64,000 nucleotides of DNA. Source: Adhaeribacter swui (GTDB taxonomy: Bacteria; Bacteroidota; Bacteroidia; Cytophagales; Hymenobacteraceae). Of this stretch, positions 25,401 through 33,591 are shown piece by piece. The notes below the pieces were generated by a model. That model saw nothing but the letters and a program-made list of their open reading frames with translations. It was not told the DNA's origin and searched no databases. The position numbers and the translations under genes were made by a program. The stretch lies in contig NZ_CP055156.1 of NCBI RefSeq assembly GCF_014217805.1, positions 1,866,585 to 1,930,584 of the forward strand, written 5' to 3'. The first letter of the stretch is position 1. Each line of letters opens with the position of its first letter.

Positions 25401-26253
25401 AAGTCCAAGTGGGCTCTTTACCCCTACCGCCGATATGACCGGTACCTACACGCTTACCTATACCGTGGTTAATAATAATTGCTCCGCTTCTGCTACTAAA
25501 ATGATCACCATAAATTCTGCCATTCAGTTTGTGCAAAGCCCTGATATGGTAGTGTGCGCCGATGCCGCGCCTTTCCGGATTACGGATGCAGTACCACCGG
25601 GCGGTACTTGGTCGGGCAATGGGGTTACCCCGGATGGCTTGTTTACGCCGGGGCCTCAGGTAGTTGGTACTAACGTGCTTACTTATTCGGTAACTCTGGG
25701 CGAATGCCGGGGTAGCAGCACCAAAATTATTACGGTAGACCCACTGCCCAAAATAGCGGCCAGCGCAGAGCCTACCGAATGCGGTTCTGCTACGGAACTA
25801 CGCGGGTACGCTCCTTTCACGGCTAAATTTTTAAATGCTACTACCGGTGCTACAGGTTATCTCTGGGATTTTGGCGATGGTACCACTTCCACCGAAGCTG
25901 TGCCCAGTCATGAGTACACCCAAGACGGGAATTTTGAAGTAAAGCTTACCGTGTTTTTTGGCGGTAACTGCGAAATGACCAGCTTGATAACGAGGGTAAT
26001 TACCGATAAAAAGCAATTGATTCCGAATGTTTTTACACCCAATGGCGATGGTAAAAACGATACTTTTGTACCGGGTGTTACCTGCCTGCCCACCGATTTA
26101 AAGGTATTTAACCGTTGGGGACAGTTGGTTTATAACCAAAAGAATTACCAGAATACCTGGGATGGTAAAGATTTGCCCGAAGGTATTTATTTTTACCATT
26201 TAACTAATAGCAAAGGCAATAATTGGAAAGGCTGGGTAGAAATTGTGCGCTAA
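22465..26253 (+). CDS. Giant surface protein with SBBP-type repeats, Ig-like/PKD modules and CHU_C sorting domain
   Basis: 1262 aa. A signal peptide ends near residue 27. QFIQNKNQWP opens the DUF7948-type N-terminal module. Residues about 270-800 are beta-propeller-like repeats built on YLGGS/TDAGYSI and GDYPVT units (SBBP type). Four Ig-like modules follow (about 810-1100), three with G-x-W-S-G-x-G-V-x-P-x-G and one with GGIFSGPG. A PKD domain holds LWDFGDGTTS. The last 75 residues are a CHU_C domain (NVFTPNGDGKND, FNRWGQLVY, WDGKDLPEGIYFY), the type B signal for type IX secretion. It should be secreted and attached or released at the surface. Adhesion or gliding-related roles are inferred. 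Confidence 0.9.
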   Translation: MRMKQFLTLFSKLLIGCLSVFSVAQAQIARPSAMPARMNNQPVGDKSLQFIQNKNQWPASVRFAADLPDGRLFLQDASFIYTFLDGSQLPNHHSDRPVPVRTAALPMKVKGHAYKVTFLNATKNTVKVSGADLRPGLRNYYLGNDPRKWASGVKSYGEVKYQNLYNGVAMRLYQKEAHLKYEFLLQPNTNPNQIKLHYDGAAVALLANGDLRITTSVTTVIERKPVAFQTINGQLREVPCRFKLTGKVLSFDFPAGYAPNVPLLIDPELIFSSFSGSIADNWGFTATYDNEGNMYSGGATTAVGFPATIGAYDIDWNGSADVDLGVNGGWDIAILKYNPTASGPASLVYATYLGGSRADLPSSLVVNSKNELMVLGTTSSGDYPVTDGAVNPNFKGDLTTVNGNRVATYPLPGIGFGLGSDLIISRLSPDGSALLASTFMGGSRNEGLLDQESPLTHNYGDQFRSDIITDAADNVYVVSSTASSDFPVKNGFQSQAGGGESDAVIFKLNANLSNLEWSSYLGGPGTDAGYSIQLDAATNSVFICGGTNSPTLPGVAGAYRPVYLGGAADGFVAKISNDGQTLQRVSYLGTSSFDQAYFVQLDGTGNVYLLGQTRGNYPVTRGVYSVANGRQFIQKLNNNLTASIFSTVFGSNDNPVVTNISPTAFLVDDCNRIYVCGWGGDVNTRPPYSNGTTNGLPVTANAHQATTDGQDFYLMLLSSDASALEYATFFGGTGNRGEHVDGGTSRFDKRGFVYQAVCGGCGATSLFPTTPNAWSSTNRSENCNNAAFKFDFNIVTARAGDNESVCATAEPIQLTGFSPAGGIWSGPGVTPDGVFTPSPDLIGVQIINYTVANGSCVSTGTKTITVEGGPEVTFTTLPPSICLPNGPIPLTGSLPGGIFSGPGIVGNVFDPTVAGVGTHTIIYTLPNATGCNSISKQQVVVNQTPAVVAGPDERFCSGSSPIQLTGFSPAGGTWSGTGVSPSGLFTPTADMTGTYTLTYTVVNNNCSASATKMITINSAIQFVQSPDMVVCADAAPFRITDAVPPGGTWSGNGVTPDGLFTPGPQVVGTNVLTYSVTLGECRGSSTKIITVDPLPKIAASAEPTECGSATELRGYAPFTAKFLNATTGATGYLWDFGDGTTSTEAVPSHEYTQDGNFEVKLTVFFGGNCEMTSLITRVITDKKQLIPNVFTPNGDGKNDTFVPGVTCLPTDLKVFNRWGQLVYNQKNYQNTWDGKDLPEGIYFYHLTNSKGNNWKGWVEIVR

Positions 26254-26423
26254 TTAAACGACCAGACAACTTCTAATTAACTCCATGGAAACGGACTATT
26301 GACTAGGGGTTTTCAGGAGGTCTACCCAAAATTTTTAAAAATTTTACTTTTTAAAGCGGCTTAAGCAAAGCTTAAAGATTATCTACTGGTAAAAGGATGC
26401 TAGGGCTTTCTATAGCTTACCAA

Positions 26424-27206
26424 CTACAGCCAATCGGTGAGTAAAGAAAGCAGCACGCCCGCCAGGGTAGCTATTAGCTTGCGCCGGTTAAAATGGTGTT
26501 CGGGGCTGGTTTCGAACAGGATGGTAGTAGAAATGTGCAGGAAGTTACCGGCTACTAAACCGGTTAAAACCACGTATAAATTACCGGTTTGCACCTGGTC
26601 GTGCAATATGTAATTACTGAACCACAAGCCTAATGGAGAGGCAATGGCAAAAAAGCCCAGGTAAAAAAAGGCTTTTTTAAAATTTTGTAACCGCGATACC
26701 AAAATAGACATCAAAGCAAAAGCCGCCGGGATGTGATGAATGGCAATGCCCGCCAGAATCCGGTAAAAGTTACCGGCACCGGCGTGATGGTGGTGCCCCG
26801 AAACCTGGTGTTCGCCATTTATTAAAATGCTACCTTCCAGGAACGAGTGAACCATCAGGGAAAACAAAAGCAGGTACGGAATGGCATCGGTTTGCTTTTC
26901 GTGGTGGTGCATGTGCCCGTGCTCAATGCCCTGCGAAAATATTTCCAGGATAAGTTGCAGAAAGAACCCCGCCAGAATGTAATAACCAACGGCATGCGGA
27001 TCCGGGGCTTCTACCAATACGTCCGGCAGTACGTGAATAACCGTTAAGGTAAATAAATACGCTCCGCTAAAAGCCAGTATTAACTTCAGCCATTTTTGGT
27101 TATGCTGCGGAAAAAAGCGCACCAGGGCACCCGAAAACATAACCGTTAGAAATAAAACAATACTGGCTAAAAGCATACGGAACGATGCGTTATTTTTTAA
27201 GAACAA
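26424..27206 (-). CDS. ZIP family divalent metal transporter
   Basis: The 260-aa inner-membrane protein has about eight hydrophobic segments and a His-rich loop (HGHMHHHEKQ, then HHHHAG) between helices 3 and 5, typical of ZIP zinc/iron importers. Transmembrane helices 4 and 5 carry HSFLEGS and HHIPAAFA, the metal-path His and Glu. Met11 (MLLASIVLF, 27176) is an equally plausible start. The gene overlaps the methyltransferase end by 17 bases if the first Met is used, and both are probably one transcript. Confidence 0.88.
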   Translation of the reverse strand: MFLKNNASFRMLLASIVLFLTVMFSGALVRFFPQHNQKWLKLILAFSGAYLFTLTVIHVLPDVLVEAPDPHAVGYYILAGFFLQLILEIFSQGIEHGHMHHHEKQTDAIPYLLLFSLMVHSFLEGSILINGEHQVSGHHHHAGAGNFYRILAGIAIHHIPAAFALMSILVSRLQNFKKAFFYLGFFAIASPLGLWFSNYILHDQVQTGNLYVVLTGLVAGNFLHISTTILFETSPEHHFNRRKLIATLAGVLLSLLTDWL

Positions 27207-27927
27207 AAATTAACCGCTCGCTGGTATCTGGGTTATAAGGCTCCAGATCATACGAACCAAATACATTTACCAGGCGCAAACTCGTCATCCGGAAATATTC
27301 CATAAACTGATCGTAGGTAAGCGCCCGTACTTTCTCATAAAAAGTATGCTCCTGCCCTTGGTCGGTTACCGAAATGGTTTTTACAATAAAACCTTTCTCT
27401 ACCTTCTCAGAAATACGGAATAAAATACCATCGATTACTTTTTCTTCGCTACTGCTTAGGTGCTGAATAGCGTAATTGGTATTCATGAAATCGATAACCA
27501 GTTTGCCGCCGGGTTTAATGGCCGACACCGTAGAGCGCAATGCCACTACATTTTCGGTTTCGCTACCAAAGTAACCGAAACGGGTAAATAAATTTAAAAT
27601 TAAATCGTAGTAAGCGGTCCGGAAAATGTCCCGCATGTCGTGCTGGTAAAAATGTAATTGCTCGTTTTCCAAGGGTTTGGCGCGGGCAATATTTTTTTCT
27701 GAAAAATCAAGGCCGGTAACGGTATATCCTTTTTGATTAAGGTAAACGGCGTGTTGTCCGTTGCCGCAACCCATCTCTAAAAGCTGGTAAGTGAGCTTGG
27801 TATTTAAATGAGCAATTAATTTGTCAATAAAGGCGTGGGCTTCCTGAACATCTTGGTTCCGGTACAAAATATGGTAATACGGTGAGTTAAACCAGGTACT
27901 GAACCACTCTTCCTCTTGCTGGTACAT
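27190..27927 (-). CDS. Class I SAM-dependent methyltransferase
   Basis: I start at the ATG at 27927 (MYQQEEEWFSTWFNSPYYH, 245 aa); the frame extends upstream, but a promoter-like pair at 27950-27977 would start transcription near 27943. The motif I LLEMGCGNGQHAVYL binds SAM, followed by GYTVTGLDFSEKNI (motif II Asp) and LILNLFTRFGYF. The acceptor is unknown; the N-terminal WFNSPYYHILYRNQD block is common in a Bacteroidota group of methyltransferases. It is followed by the ZIP transporter in overlapping frames. Confidence 0.88.
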   Translation of the reverse strand: MYQQEEEWFSTWFNSPYYHILYRNQDVQEAHAFIDKLIAHLNTKLTYQLLEMGCGNGQHAVYLNQKGYTVTGLDFSEKNIARAKPLENEQLHFYQHDMRDIFRTAYYDLILNLFTRFGYFGSETENVVALRSTVSAIKPGGKLVIDFMNTNYAIQHLSSSEEKVIDGILFRISEKVEKGFIVKTISVTDQGQEHTFYEKVRALTYDQFMEYFRMTSLRLVNVFGSYDLEPYNPDTSERLIFVLKK

Positions 27928-27949
27928 GGGTGTTTTTATTAAGTGGCCG

Positions 27950-27977
27950 CAAAGGTAAGAGTTATTTATGAAACAAA
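27950..27977 (-). promoter_or_regulatory. Promoter candidate TTTG-N16-TACCTTTG
   Basis: On the minus strand TTTG (27977-27974) precedes TACCTTTG (27957-27950). The 16-nt spacer is slightly short. It lies 23 nt before the chosen methyltransferase start and supports that start. Confidence 0.5.
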
Positions 27978-28134
27978 GCCAGAGAAAACTATTTAAAGCA
28001 GAATAGCTGGGGTAAAATAGCAAAAACCGGGTCTTGGGCCTTTTAGAAATATGAATTTTTAAAAATTTTATTTTCCGGAGAACCCTATAGCATTTTCATA
28101 AATTTAATTTACCGCGTTCAGCATACAACAAAGC

Positions 28135-28165
28135 AAAAAGGCCGGTAAGTTTAAACTTACCGGCC
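28135..28165 (-). terminator. Terminator after the metal-binding lipoprotein gene
   Basis: Bases 28140-28165 form a perfect palindrome (GGCCGGTAAGTTT and its complement). On the minus strand it runs into five U, 26 nt after the stop. Confidence 0.8.
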
Positions 28166-28190
28166 TGTGGTTCGCTAGTATAAAATTTAT

Positions 28191-28478
28191 TTACAAAGCG
28201 GTTGAATCGGATGCAGTGCCTTTAAAATCCGGGTTTTTAACCAGGTCCATGCTGCAAACCGGACATTTGCCGGGCTCATGGCTGGCGCTGCCTTCGCATT
28301 TCATGGGGCAAATATAGGCAAACTGCGCCGTGCTGGCAGAATCGGCAGCCGTGCTCGGCGTACTTGTTTCGGCAGCTTCGGTTGCAGTTGTATTTTCTTC
28401 GGTAGCAGGTTTATTGCAGGCGCTTAAATAACCACTGCTCACCAGCGCCAGGCCTAAAGCTATTTTTTTAAAATTCAT
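28191..28478 (-). CDS. Heavy-metal-binding-domain lipoprotein, 95 aa
   Basis: A lipoprotein signal (GYLSAC, lipid Cys near residue 21) is followed by a Thr/Ala/Glu-rich linker and then YICPMKCEG...HEPGKCPVCSMDLVK, the short Cys/Met/His motif of the heavy-metal-binding domain found in copper efflux proteins (CusB-type and P-type ATPases). It should sit in the envelope and bind copper or similar metals. It is close to, and on the same strand as, a second small lipoprotein gene upstream. The ZIP transporter is about 1 kb further on. Confidence 0.85.
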   Translation of the reverse strand: MNFKKIALGLALVSSGYLSACNKPATEENTTATEAAETSTPSTAADSASTAQFAYICPMKCEGSASHEPGKCPVCSMDLVKNPDFKGTASDSTAL

Positions 28479-28534
28479 TTTATATAAAAAAGTAAGTTAG
28501 CCAGTTAAACAGCACGGGTAAATAGTTGCACCAA

Positions 28535-28834
28535 CTATTCGTGGTTTTCTACGGAACTGCTTTGGTTAGTTTTTGTAGCGTCTTTTACCTGTTCTTTAGA
28601 ATCATCGAGCGCCTTGTTTGCGTGCTCATCGTGGTTCAGGTTTACATCTTGCCGCGCATTGTCGTGACCGCTATTATCTTTGGTATTATCCAGATTAGAC
28701 GAGTTGCGGGTACCGGCTGGCACGTAATCTACGGAAACTTTCTTGTCTGGACGTAAATCAGAAGGCTCGCTACTGCAGGCTACCATAAAGGCGGTGCCCA
28801 GAACCAAGGCTAAGGTAAAGGCTTTTGTAGTCAT
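28535..28834 (-). CDS. Small hypothetical lipoprotein, 99 aa
   Basis: The signal ends LGTAFMVAC (lipid Cys about residue 20), then a strongly hydrophilic Asn/Asp/Lys/Glu-rich chain without predicted structure. No family recognised. It lies 56 bases upstream of the metal-binding lipoprotein on the same strand, so the two may be cotranscribed. Confidence 0.65.
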   Translation of the reverse strand: MTTKAFTLALVLGTAFMVACSSEPSDLRPDKKVSVDYVPAGTRNSSNLDNTKDNSGHDNARQDVNLNHDEHANKALDDSKEQVKDATKTNQSSSVENHE

Positions 28835-28951
28835 TTATTTATTATCGATTAATTCTAACGGGTTTATAAATCTGTAAAAACGATAACTTTTAAAAAATAG
28901 ATACTAAAACGTTTTATTTATTTGCTTTAAGGCCAAGCTATAGCTCCGGAG

Positions 28952-29425
28952 TTAAGCAATTAAATTTTTACGTTTCAGGTAGGCATCCATCATTTTTAAA
29001 TCATTGGGATTATTAAAAATCCGGAAAGGCAAATGAATAAACTGCGCCTTAGATAGCGATAATAAATACGCATCCTTGGTTTTCTTGGCTGTTTTAATCA
29101 TTTCCCAGTTTACGGGCATGCCTTGCTTTTCGTTTATTTTCATTAAAATTTGGCGGCCATCAATCTCGTACGCCATTTTCTCGAATATAATTTTGTTTTG
29201 CTCTAATTGCGTAACGCCAGTAAACTGTACTGCCCAGAATAACAAATAAAGCACTACAATTAAAATAGCCCCAGAAATAAACCACCACGAAGGCCAGATA
29301 AAGGCCAGGCAAGCTAAAGCAATCGGGCCAAAAATGAACCACCATTGTTTTCGCAGTAGTTCCAGCATAGCCATTTTAATGTACGTACTTGTTTCCAGCT
29401 TGTACTTTTTGGTTTTAATAATCAC
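28952..29425 (-). CDS. YcxB-like membrane protein
   Basis: 157 aa with two membrane segments (about 30-46 and 50-70) rich in Trp and Ile, followed by a soluble domain with GVTQLEQNKIIFEK, NWEMIKTAKKTKDAYLL and LSKAQFIHLPFRIF. This order matches YcxB-type C-terminal domains of unknown role. Inner-membrane location is expected. There is no close partner gene. Confidence 0.7.
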   Translation of the reverse strand: MIIKTKKYKLETSTYIKMAMLELLRKQWWFIFGPIALACLAFIWPSWWFISGAILIVVLYLLFWAVQFTGVTQLEQNKIIFEKMAYEIDGRQILMKINEKQGMPVNWEMIKTAKKTKDAYLLSLSKAQFIHLPFRIFNNPNDLKMMDAYLKRKNLIA

Positions 29426-29589
29426 GGAAATAAATTAGAAATTATGAATTAGAAATTAGGGACTGTAAAACAGATGCGCTACAATCGGGTACAAAAGTAG
29501 GTAAAAATTTGCCTTGTAAAAAAAGCAGGCATATATTTTTACCGGTTCTGAACCAGATTTAACAACTTAATTTCTAATACAAACAAGTT

Positions 29590-30450
29590 TTATTTGCGTG
29601 CTTTTAAGCTCAGGTCCAGGCTGCGGATAGAATGTGTAAGGGCTCCCACCGAAATATAATCTACCCCGGTAGCAGCAATGGCGGCAATGGTTTCATCGGT
29701 GATGCCCCCCGACGCTTCGGTGGGGAAACGGCCATTTATGAGTTGCACGGCTTCGCGTAACTGGTCTGGGTTCATGTTGTCGAGCATAATGCGATCTATC
29801 CCGCCGGTATCCAGCACTTGCTGTACTTCCGATAAGTTGCGGGTTTCCACTACAATTCTTAACTGCCGGTTGGTGCGTTGTAAATAGTCGTGGGTAGCCG
29901 CAATGGCTTGTTTAATGCCCCCAGCATAATCTACGTGATTATCTTTTAAAATAATCATATCAAACAAGCCGTAACGGTGGTTTACGCCCCCTCCTATTAA
30001 TACTGCCCATTTCTCCATCATTCTAAAGTTAGGCGTGGTTTTGCGGGTATCCAGTAAGCGGGCGTTGGTGCCGGCAATTAGTTGGTTTAGCCGGTGAGTA
30101 TACGTGGCAATGCCGCTCATGCGCTGCATGCAATTTAAAACTAGCCTTTCTGCGGTTAAAATAGACTGGGCTTTACCGGCTACGTGAAACGCAATATCGC
30201 CTGGTTTTACGGGTGTGCCATCCGTTAAAAATACTTCTAAAGTAAGGCTTGCATCTACTACCCGGATTATTTCCTGGGCTAGTTCTACTCCGGCCAGAAT
30301 GCCGGTGCCTTTTACGAGCAGCTTGGCTTCGTTTTTGGCGCTATCCGGAATAGATGCCAGCGAAGAATGGTCGCCGTCGCCGATGTCTTCAGCTAAAGCT
30401 TGCTTTATAAAATGCTGTAAACTTTCGTCGGGTATATAGGGTGGTCTCAC
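29590..30450 (-). CDS. nadC: Nicotinate-nucleotide pyrophosphorylase (carboxylating)
   Basis: 286 aa. It converts quinolinate and PRPP to nicotinate mononucleotide in NAD synthesis. Landmarks: EDIGDGDHSS near the N-terminus, LVLNCMQRMSGIAT, DTRKTTPNFRMMEKWAV with the substrate-binding Arg/Lys, GGGVNHRYGLFDMIILKDNH, and the C-terminal EASGGITDETI and DYISVGALTHS. Length is normal. nadA and nadB are not in the window. It is probably transcribed alone. Confidence 0.95.
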   Translation of the reverse strand: MRPPYIPDESLQHFIKQALAEDIGDGDHSSLASIPDSAKNEAKLLVKGTGILAGVELAQEIIRVVDASLTLEVFLTDGTPVKPGDIAFHVAGKAQSILTAERLVLNCMQRMSGIATYTHRLNQLIAGTNARLLDTRKTTPNFRMMEKWAVLIGGGVNHRYGLFDMIILKDNHVDYAGGIKQAIAATHDYLQRTNRQLRIVVETRNLSEVQQVLDTGGIDRIMLDNMNPDQLREAVQLINGRFPTEASGGITDETIAAIAATGVDYISVGALTHSIRSLDLSLKARK

Positions 30451-30617
30451 GGGCTAATTCTTAAATGCAGGTGGCAAGTTATACGTTACAAATGGCAAGT
30501 TGCCGATTTATAATTACCTGAACTAACAAAACGACGAAATCATGATGCAGGTTTTTTAATCCGCCTCCATTAAAAATTTAAAAAAAGTAATTGATCAACT
30601 TAAAACTTCAGAAAATA

Positions 30618-30648
30618 AAAAGCGCGACTTTGAACAAAGCCGCGCTTT
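30618..30648 (-). terminator. Terminator of the DUF4783 gene
   Basis: AAAGCGCG plus CTTTG pairs with CAAAG plus CGCGCTTT across one mismatched pair. On the minus strand U residues follow. It lies about 50 nt after the stop. Confidence 0.7.
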
Positions 30649-30699
30649 CTGGTATCTAGAAAAGTGAAATTTTAAAAAAAGTAGTTATATACCCATGCT

Positions 30700-31107
30700 T
30701 TACTCTTTAGTAAACTCAATTGTATCAATCAGGTTTTCGCCTTTAAATTGCTTAATGTACACCATTACGCGGTAAGAGCCACCGTTGTACTTATATTTCA
30801 TAATCTCGTAAGTTAATCCCTGGTCCGAGGCGCCGCTGTGTAGTTTTTCTAAACCAGTTGGAGCTTGTTTACTAAAAAAATCGCGAAGAACAAATTCGGC
30901 TTGGGTTTGGCTGTAAGTAGATTTGTTACCATCTATTCCTACTTCTACGGACGTATTAAAATATTGGGCTAAATCTCGCGAATTACCTCCACTTAGTGCT
31001 GCCCGAATGCCGCTCAGCACATCGTCCTGCGCGTATGTTTGGCCAGTAAACACCAAAGAGGTAGCTACCAGCGCCAGCATCGTCAGGACTAATTTAATTT
31101 TTTTCAT
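30700..31107 (-). CDS. DUF4783 family exported protein
   Basis: The start at 31107 gives MKKIKLVLTMLALVATSLVF, a clean signal peptide cut near YAQ (135 aa in all); the longer frame adds 12 unlikely residues. The mature part (DVLSGIRAALSGGNSRDLAQYFN, shown as DVLSGIRAAL and DLAQYFN; TYSQTQAEFVLRDFF; YNGGSYRVMVYIK) matches the NTF2-like DUF4783 proteins of Bacteroidota. Function is unknown. It is divergent from gpmI. Confidence 0.85.
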   Translation of the reverse strand: MKKIKLVLTMLALVATSLVFTGQTYAQDDVLSGIRAALSGGNSRDLAQYFNTSVEVGIDGNKSTYSQTQAEFVLRDFFSKQAPTGLEKLHSGASDQGLTYEIMKYKYNGGSYRVMVYIKQFKGENLIDTIEFTKE

Positions 31108-31233
31108 AAGTATGATAAAGTAATCAACCGACTCACCCACCAAAATTGTGCCAAGGTGCGTCTTAATATTATTATATTCTTAGGATTTGGGAGCGACAAG
31201 TTAATAAAAATTATAGATTTTACGCCAGAATAT

Positions 31234-31241
31234 TATATTTG
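31234..31241 (+). promoter_or_regulatory. -7 box TATATTTG very close to gpmI start
   Basis: The octamer lies only 4 nt before the gpmI ATG at 31246. If used, the mRNA would start at or next to the initiation codon, i.e. be leaderless or nearly so. No TTG was seen 17-23 nt upstream, so confidence is low. Confidence 0.4.
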
Positions 31242-31245
31242 CAGC

Positions 31246-32766
31246 ATGAATAAAAAAGTTATTTTAATCATTCTGGATGGGTGGGGTATTTCTACCAATC
31301 CGGTTGTTTCGGCTGTAGATCAGGCGAATACCCCGTTTGTAGACTCGCTTTACCAGCGTTTTCCGCACGCTAAATTAGAAGCATCCGGCGAAGCCGTAGG
31401 CTTACCCGAAGGGCAGATGGGAAATTCAGAAGTTGGCCACATGAATATTGGTGCCGGCCGGGTAGTGTATCAGGATTTAGTTAAAATAAATGTTTCTATC
31501 CGCGAGCACGAACTAGAAAAGATGCCGGTACTGGCCGATGCTTTAGATTACGCCGTAAATCAAAATAAAAAAGTGCATTTTATGGGCCTGGTATCTGATG
31601 GTGGGGTACACTCGCATCTGGATCATTTAAAAGCCCTTTGCAGTATTGCTGCCGACAAAGGTTTAAAACACGTATTTGTGCATGCTTTTACCGATGGGCG
31701 CGACACTGACCCGAAAGGCGGCGTAGGTTACCTGGAAGACCTGGAAAACCACATGCACCAAACTACCGGGGAGTTAGCTTCTGTAGTGGGCCGTTATTAC
31801 GCCATGGACCGCGATAACCGCTGGGAACGGGTAAAAGAAGCCTACGACTTAATGGTACACGGTATTGGCCAGGCTACTACTAATCCCATTCAATCGTTGC
31901 GCGATTCTTACTTGGCCGGCGTAACCGACGAATTTGTGAAGCCGATTGTAAAAATAGATACAGGCGGTAAACCAGTGGCGTTAATAGAAGAAGGAGATGT
32001 GGTATTGTGTTTTAACTTCCGTACGGACCGGGGCCGCGAAATTACGCAAGCCTTAACCCAGCGCGATTTTCATGAGCAGAATATGCACAAGCTTAACTTG
32101 TATTATTTAACCCTCACCAACTACGACGACAGCTTTGTGGGCGTAAAGCCAATTTTTGATAAAGATAATTTAAATAACACACTGGGCGAAGTAGTAGCTA
32201 ACGCAGGTAAAACTCAAATTAGAATTGCCGAAACAGAGAAATACCCGCACGTTACGTTTTTCTTTTCGGGAGGGCGTGAAGCCGTTTTTACCGGCGAAAA
32301 ACGTTTAATGGCAGCCTCACCCAAAGTAGCTACTTACGATTTAAAGCCCGAAATGAGTGCCTTTGAACTGCGCGATCTTATTGTGCCGGAGCTACGCGAT
32401 AAAACTGCCGATTTTATTTGTTTAAACTTTGCTAACCCCGACATGGTAGGCCACACCGGCGTGTTTGAAGCCGCGGTAAAAGCCGTAGAAACCGTGGACC
32501 AATGCGCCGAAGCTGTAGTAACTACTGCTTTAGCAAGCGATTACGCCTGTATTATTATTGCCGACCACGGTAACGCCGAAATGATGGTAAATCCGGATGG
32601 TACTCCCAATACAGCGCATACTACCAACTTAGTACCTTTTATTCTGGCTTCTAACGATTACCAGGGAACTTTGCAGAACGGTAAATTAGGCGATTTAGCC
32701 CCAACCATTTTGCAATTAATGGGTATACCTCAACCACCCGACATGACGGGACATTCGTTATTATAG
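31246..32766 (+). CDS. gpmI: 2,3-bisphosphoglycerate-independent phosphoglycerate mutase
   Basis: The start at 31246 yields MNKKVILIILDGWGIS, the standard N-terminus with the first metal Asp, and 506 aa, the family length; the open frame 30 codons further upstream is not conserved-looking. Other landmarks: GNSEVGHMNIGAGRVVYQD with the phosphorylated Ser, HSHLDHL, DGRDTDP, FNFRTDRGRE, NFANPDMVGHTG and IADHGNAE with the second metal site. It interconverts 3- and 2-phosphoglycerate in glycolysis. A lipoprotein gene follows 18 bases later. Confidence 0.96.
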   Translation: MNKKVILIILDGWGISTNPVVSAVDQANTPFVDSLYQRFPHAKLEASGEAVGLPEGQMGNSEVGHMNIGAGRVVYQDLVKINVSIREHELEKMPVLADALDYAVNQNKKVHFMGLVSDGGVHSHLDHLKALCSIAADKGLKHVFVHAFTDGRDTDPKGGVGYLEDLENHMHQTTGELASVVGRYYAMDRDNRWERVKEAYDLMVHGIGQATTNPIQSLRDSYLAGVTDEFVKPIVKIDTGGKPVALIEEGDVVLCFNFRTDRGREITQALTQRDFHEQNMHKLNLYYLTLTNYDDSFVGVKPIFDKDNLNNTLGEVVANAGKTQIRIAETEKYPHVTFFFSGGREAVFTGEKRLMAASPKVATYDLKPEMSAFELRDLIVPELRDKTADFICLNFANPDMVGHTGVFEAAVKAVETVDQCAEAVVTTALASDYACIIIADHGNAEMMVNPDGTPNTAHTTNLVPFILASNDYQGTLQNGKLGDLAPTILQLMGIPQPPDMTGHSLL

Positions 32767-32784
32767 CCGGCTTAAAATTTTATT

Positions 32785-33381
32785 TTGAAGTATTTTTTTA
32801 AAATTTTCCTGATTTTAAACCTTATCTGGGGGAGCAGTTGCCAAAACGAACCGGTAGAACCGGATCTGAAGGCAACTGCTGCTCCGGCATATTTTAATTT
32901 AAGCGCCTTTATTTCGGAGCAAGCTGAGCTGCTGCAAGCCAGTCAGGTAAAAGTAAAAAAGACCATAACCGCCCTACCCGACTCGCCCGAAACTAAGGTG
33001 TTGCAAAATATAAATTGGGAACAGGAGCTGGAAACTTTTACCCAAGCCGATATTAATAAACCCGCCCTACGGGCCGCTTACGATGTAACCACCAGTCCTA
33101 CCACCAATGGTCAAACTAAAACCATTTACCGCCAACGAGCAGGTTACCGCGACACCCCGGTCGAATATTTAGAAGTAATTACATCTGCGGATAAGCAGGT
33201 TGTAGCGGTTACGGGCCGGCACCGGGAAAACAATTATCTGGTAAAATCCGGAAAAAATTTTTCGTTGAGGTGCGCACCGGTTAATGGTAAAAACCGCATT
33301 GTAGCATACCGAATAAGCGGTACTCAAAAAACCATTTTCTTTGATCCGTTGCAGTATACCGTACAAGGAGATATTCAATAA
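32785..33381 (+). CDS. Hypothetical lipoprotein, 198 aa, TTG start
   Basis: Translation from the TTG at 32785 gives MKYFFKIFLILNLIWGSSCQN, a clear lipoprotein signal with the lipid Cys at 19; there is no ATG to replace it. The remaining 180 residues are a beta-rich chain (TKTIYRQRAGYRDTPVEYLEV, shown as TIYRQRAGY and PVEYLEV) without a known family. It lies 18 nt after gpmI, so cotranscription is likely, though a functional link is not evident. Confidence 0.75.
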   Translation: MKYFFKIFLILNLIWGSSCQNEPVEPDLKATAAPAYFNLSAFISEQAELLQASQVKVKKTITALPDSPETKVLQNINWEQELETFTQADINKPALRAAYDVTTSPTTNGQTKTIYRQRAGYRDTPVEYLEVITSADKQVVAVTGRHRENNYLVKSGKNFSLRCAPVNGKNRIVAYRISGTQKTIFFDPLQYTVQGDIQ

Positions 33382-33504
33382 ATTAGACTAATTTTTAAAA
33401 AATTAGCATCAAAATTTATCCGGGTTTATAAGTATTATTGGTTAATCTGTCTTTTTGCCTTAAAATTTATATTCAGCCGCTTAAACTTTTTTAATTGGCC
33501 GGGC

Positions 33505-33537
33505 TTGTTATTATCTCAAAATAATTTACTACTTTCG
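33505..33537 (+). promoter_or_regulatory. Promoter candidate TTG-N22-TACTTTCG
   Basis: TTG at 33505-33507 and TACTTTCG at 33530-33537 match the phylum's -33/-7 pattern, with C for T at one position. The start of transcription would be near 33544, about 48 nt before the sugar transporter ATG. Confidence 0.45.
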
Positions 33538-33591
33538 GCAGGCACGTAGGTGCTTTAGTATCATCAAACAACATTTTCTTTAAAAAAACTC

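Noticed and set aside
27928-28023. Longer start of the methyltransferase
   Set aside because: It lies across the promoter candidate and adds residues unlike the family.
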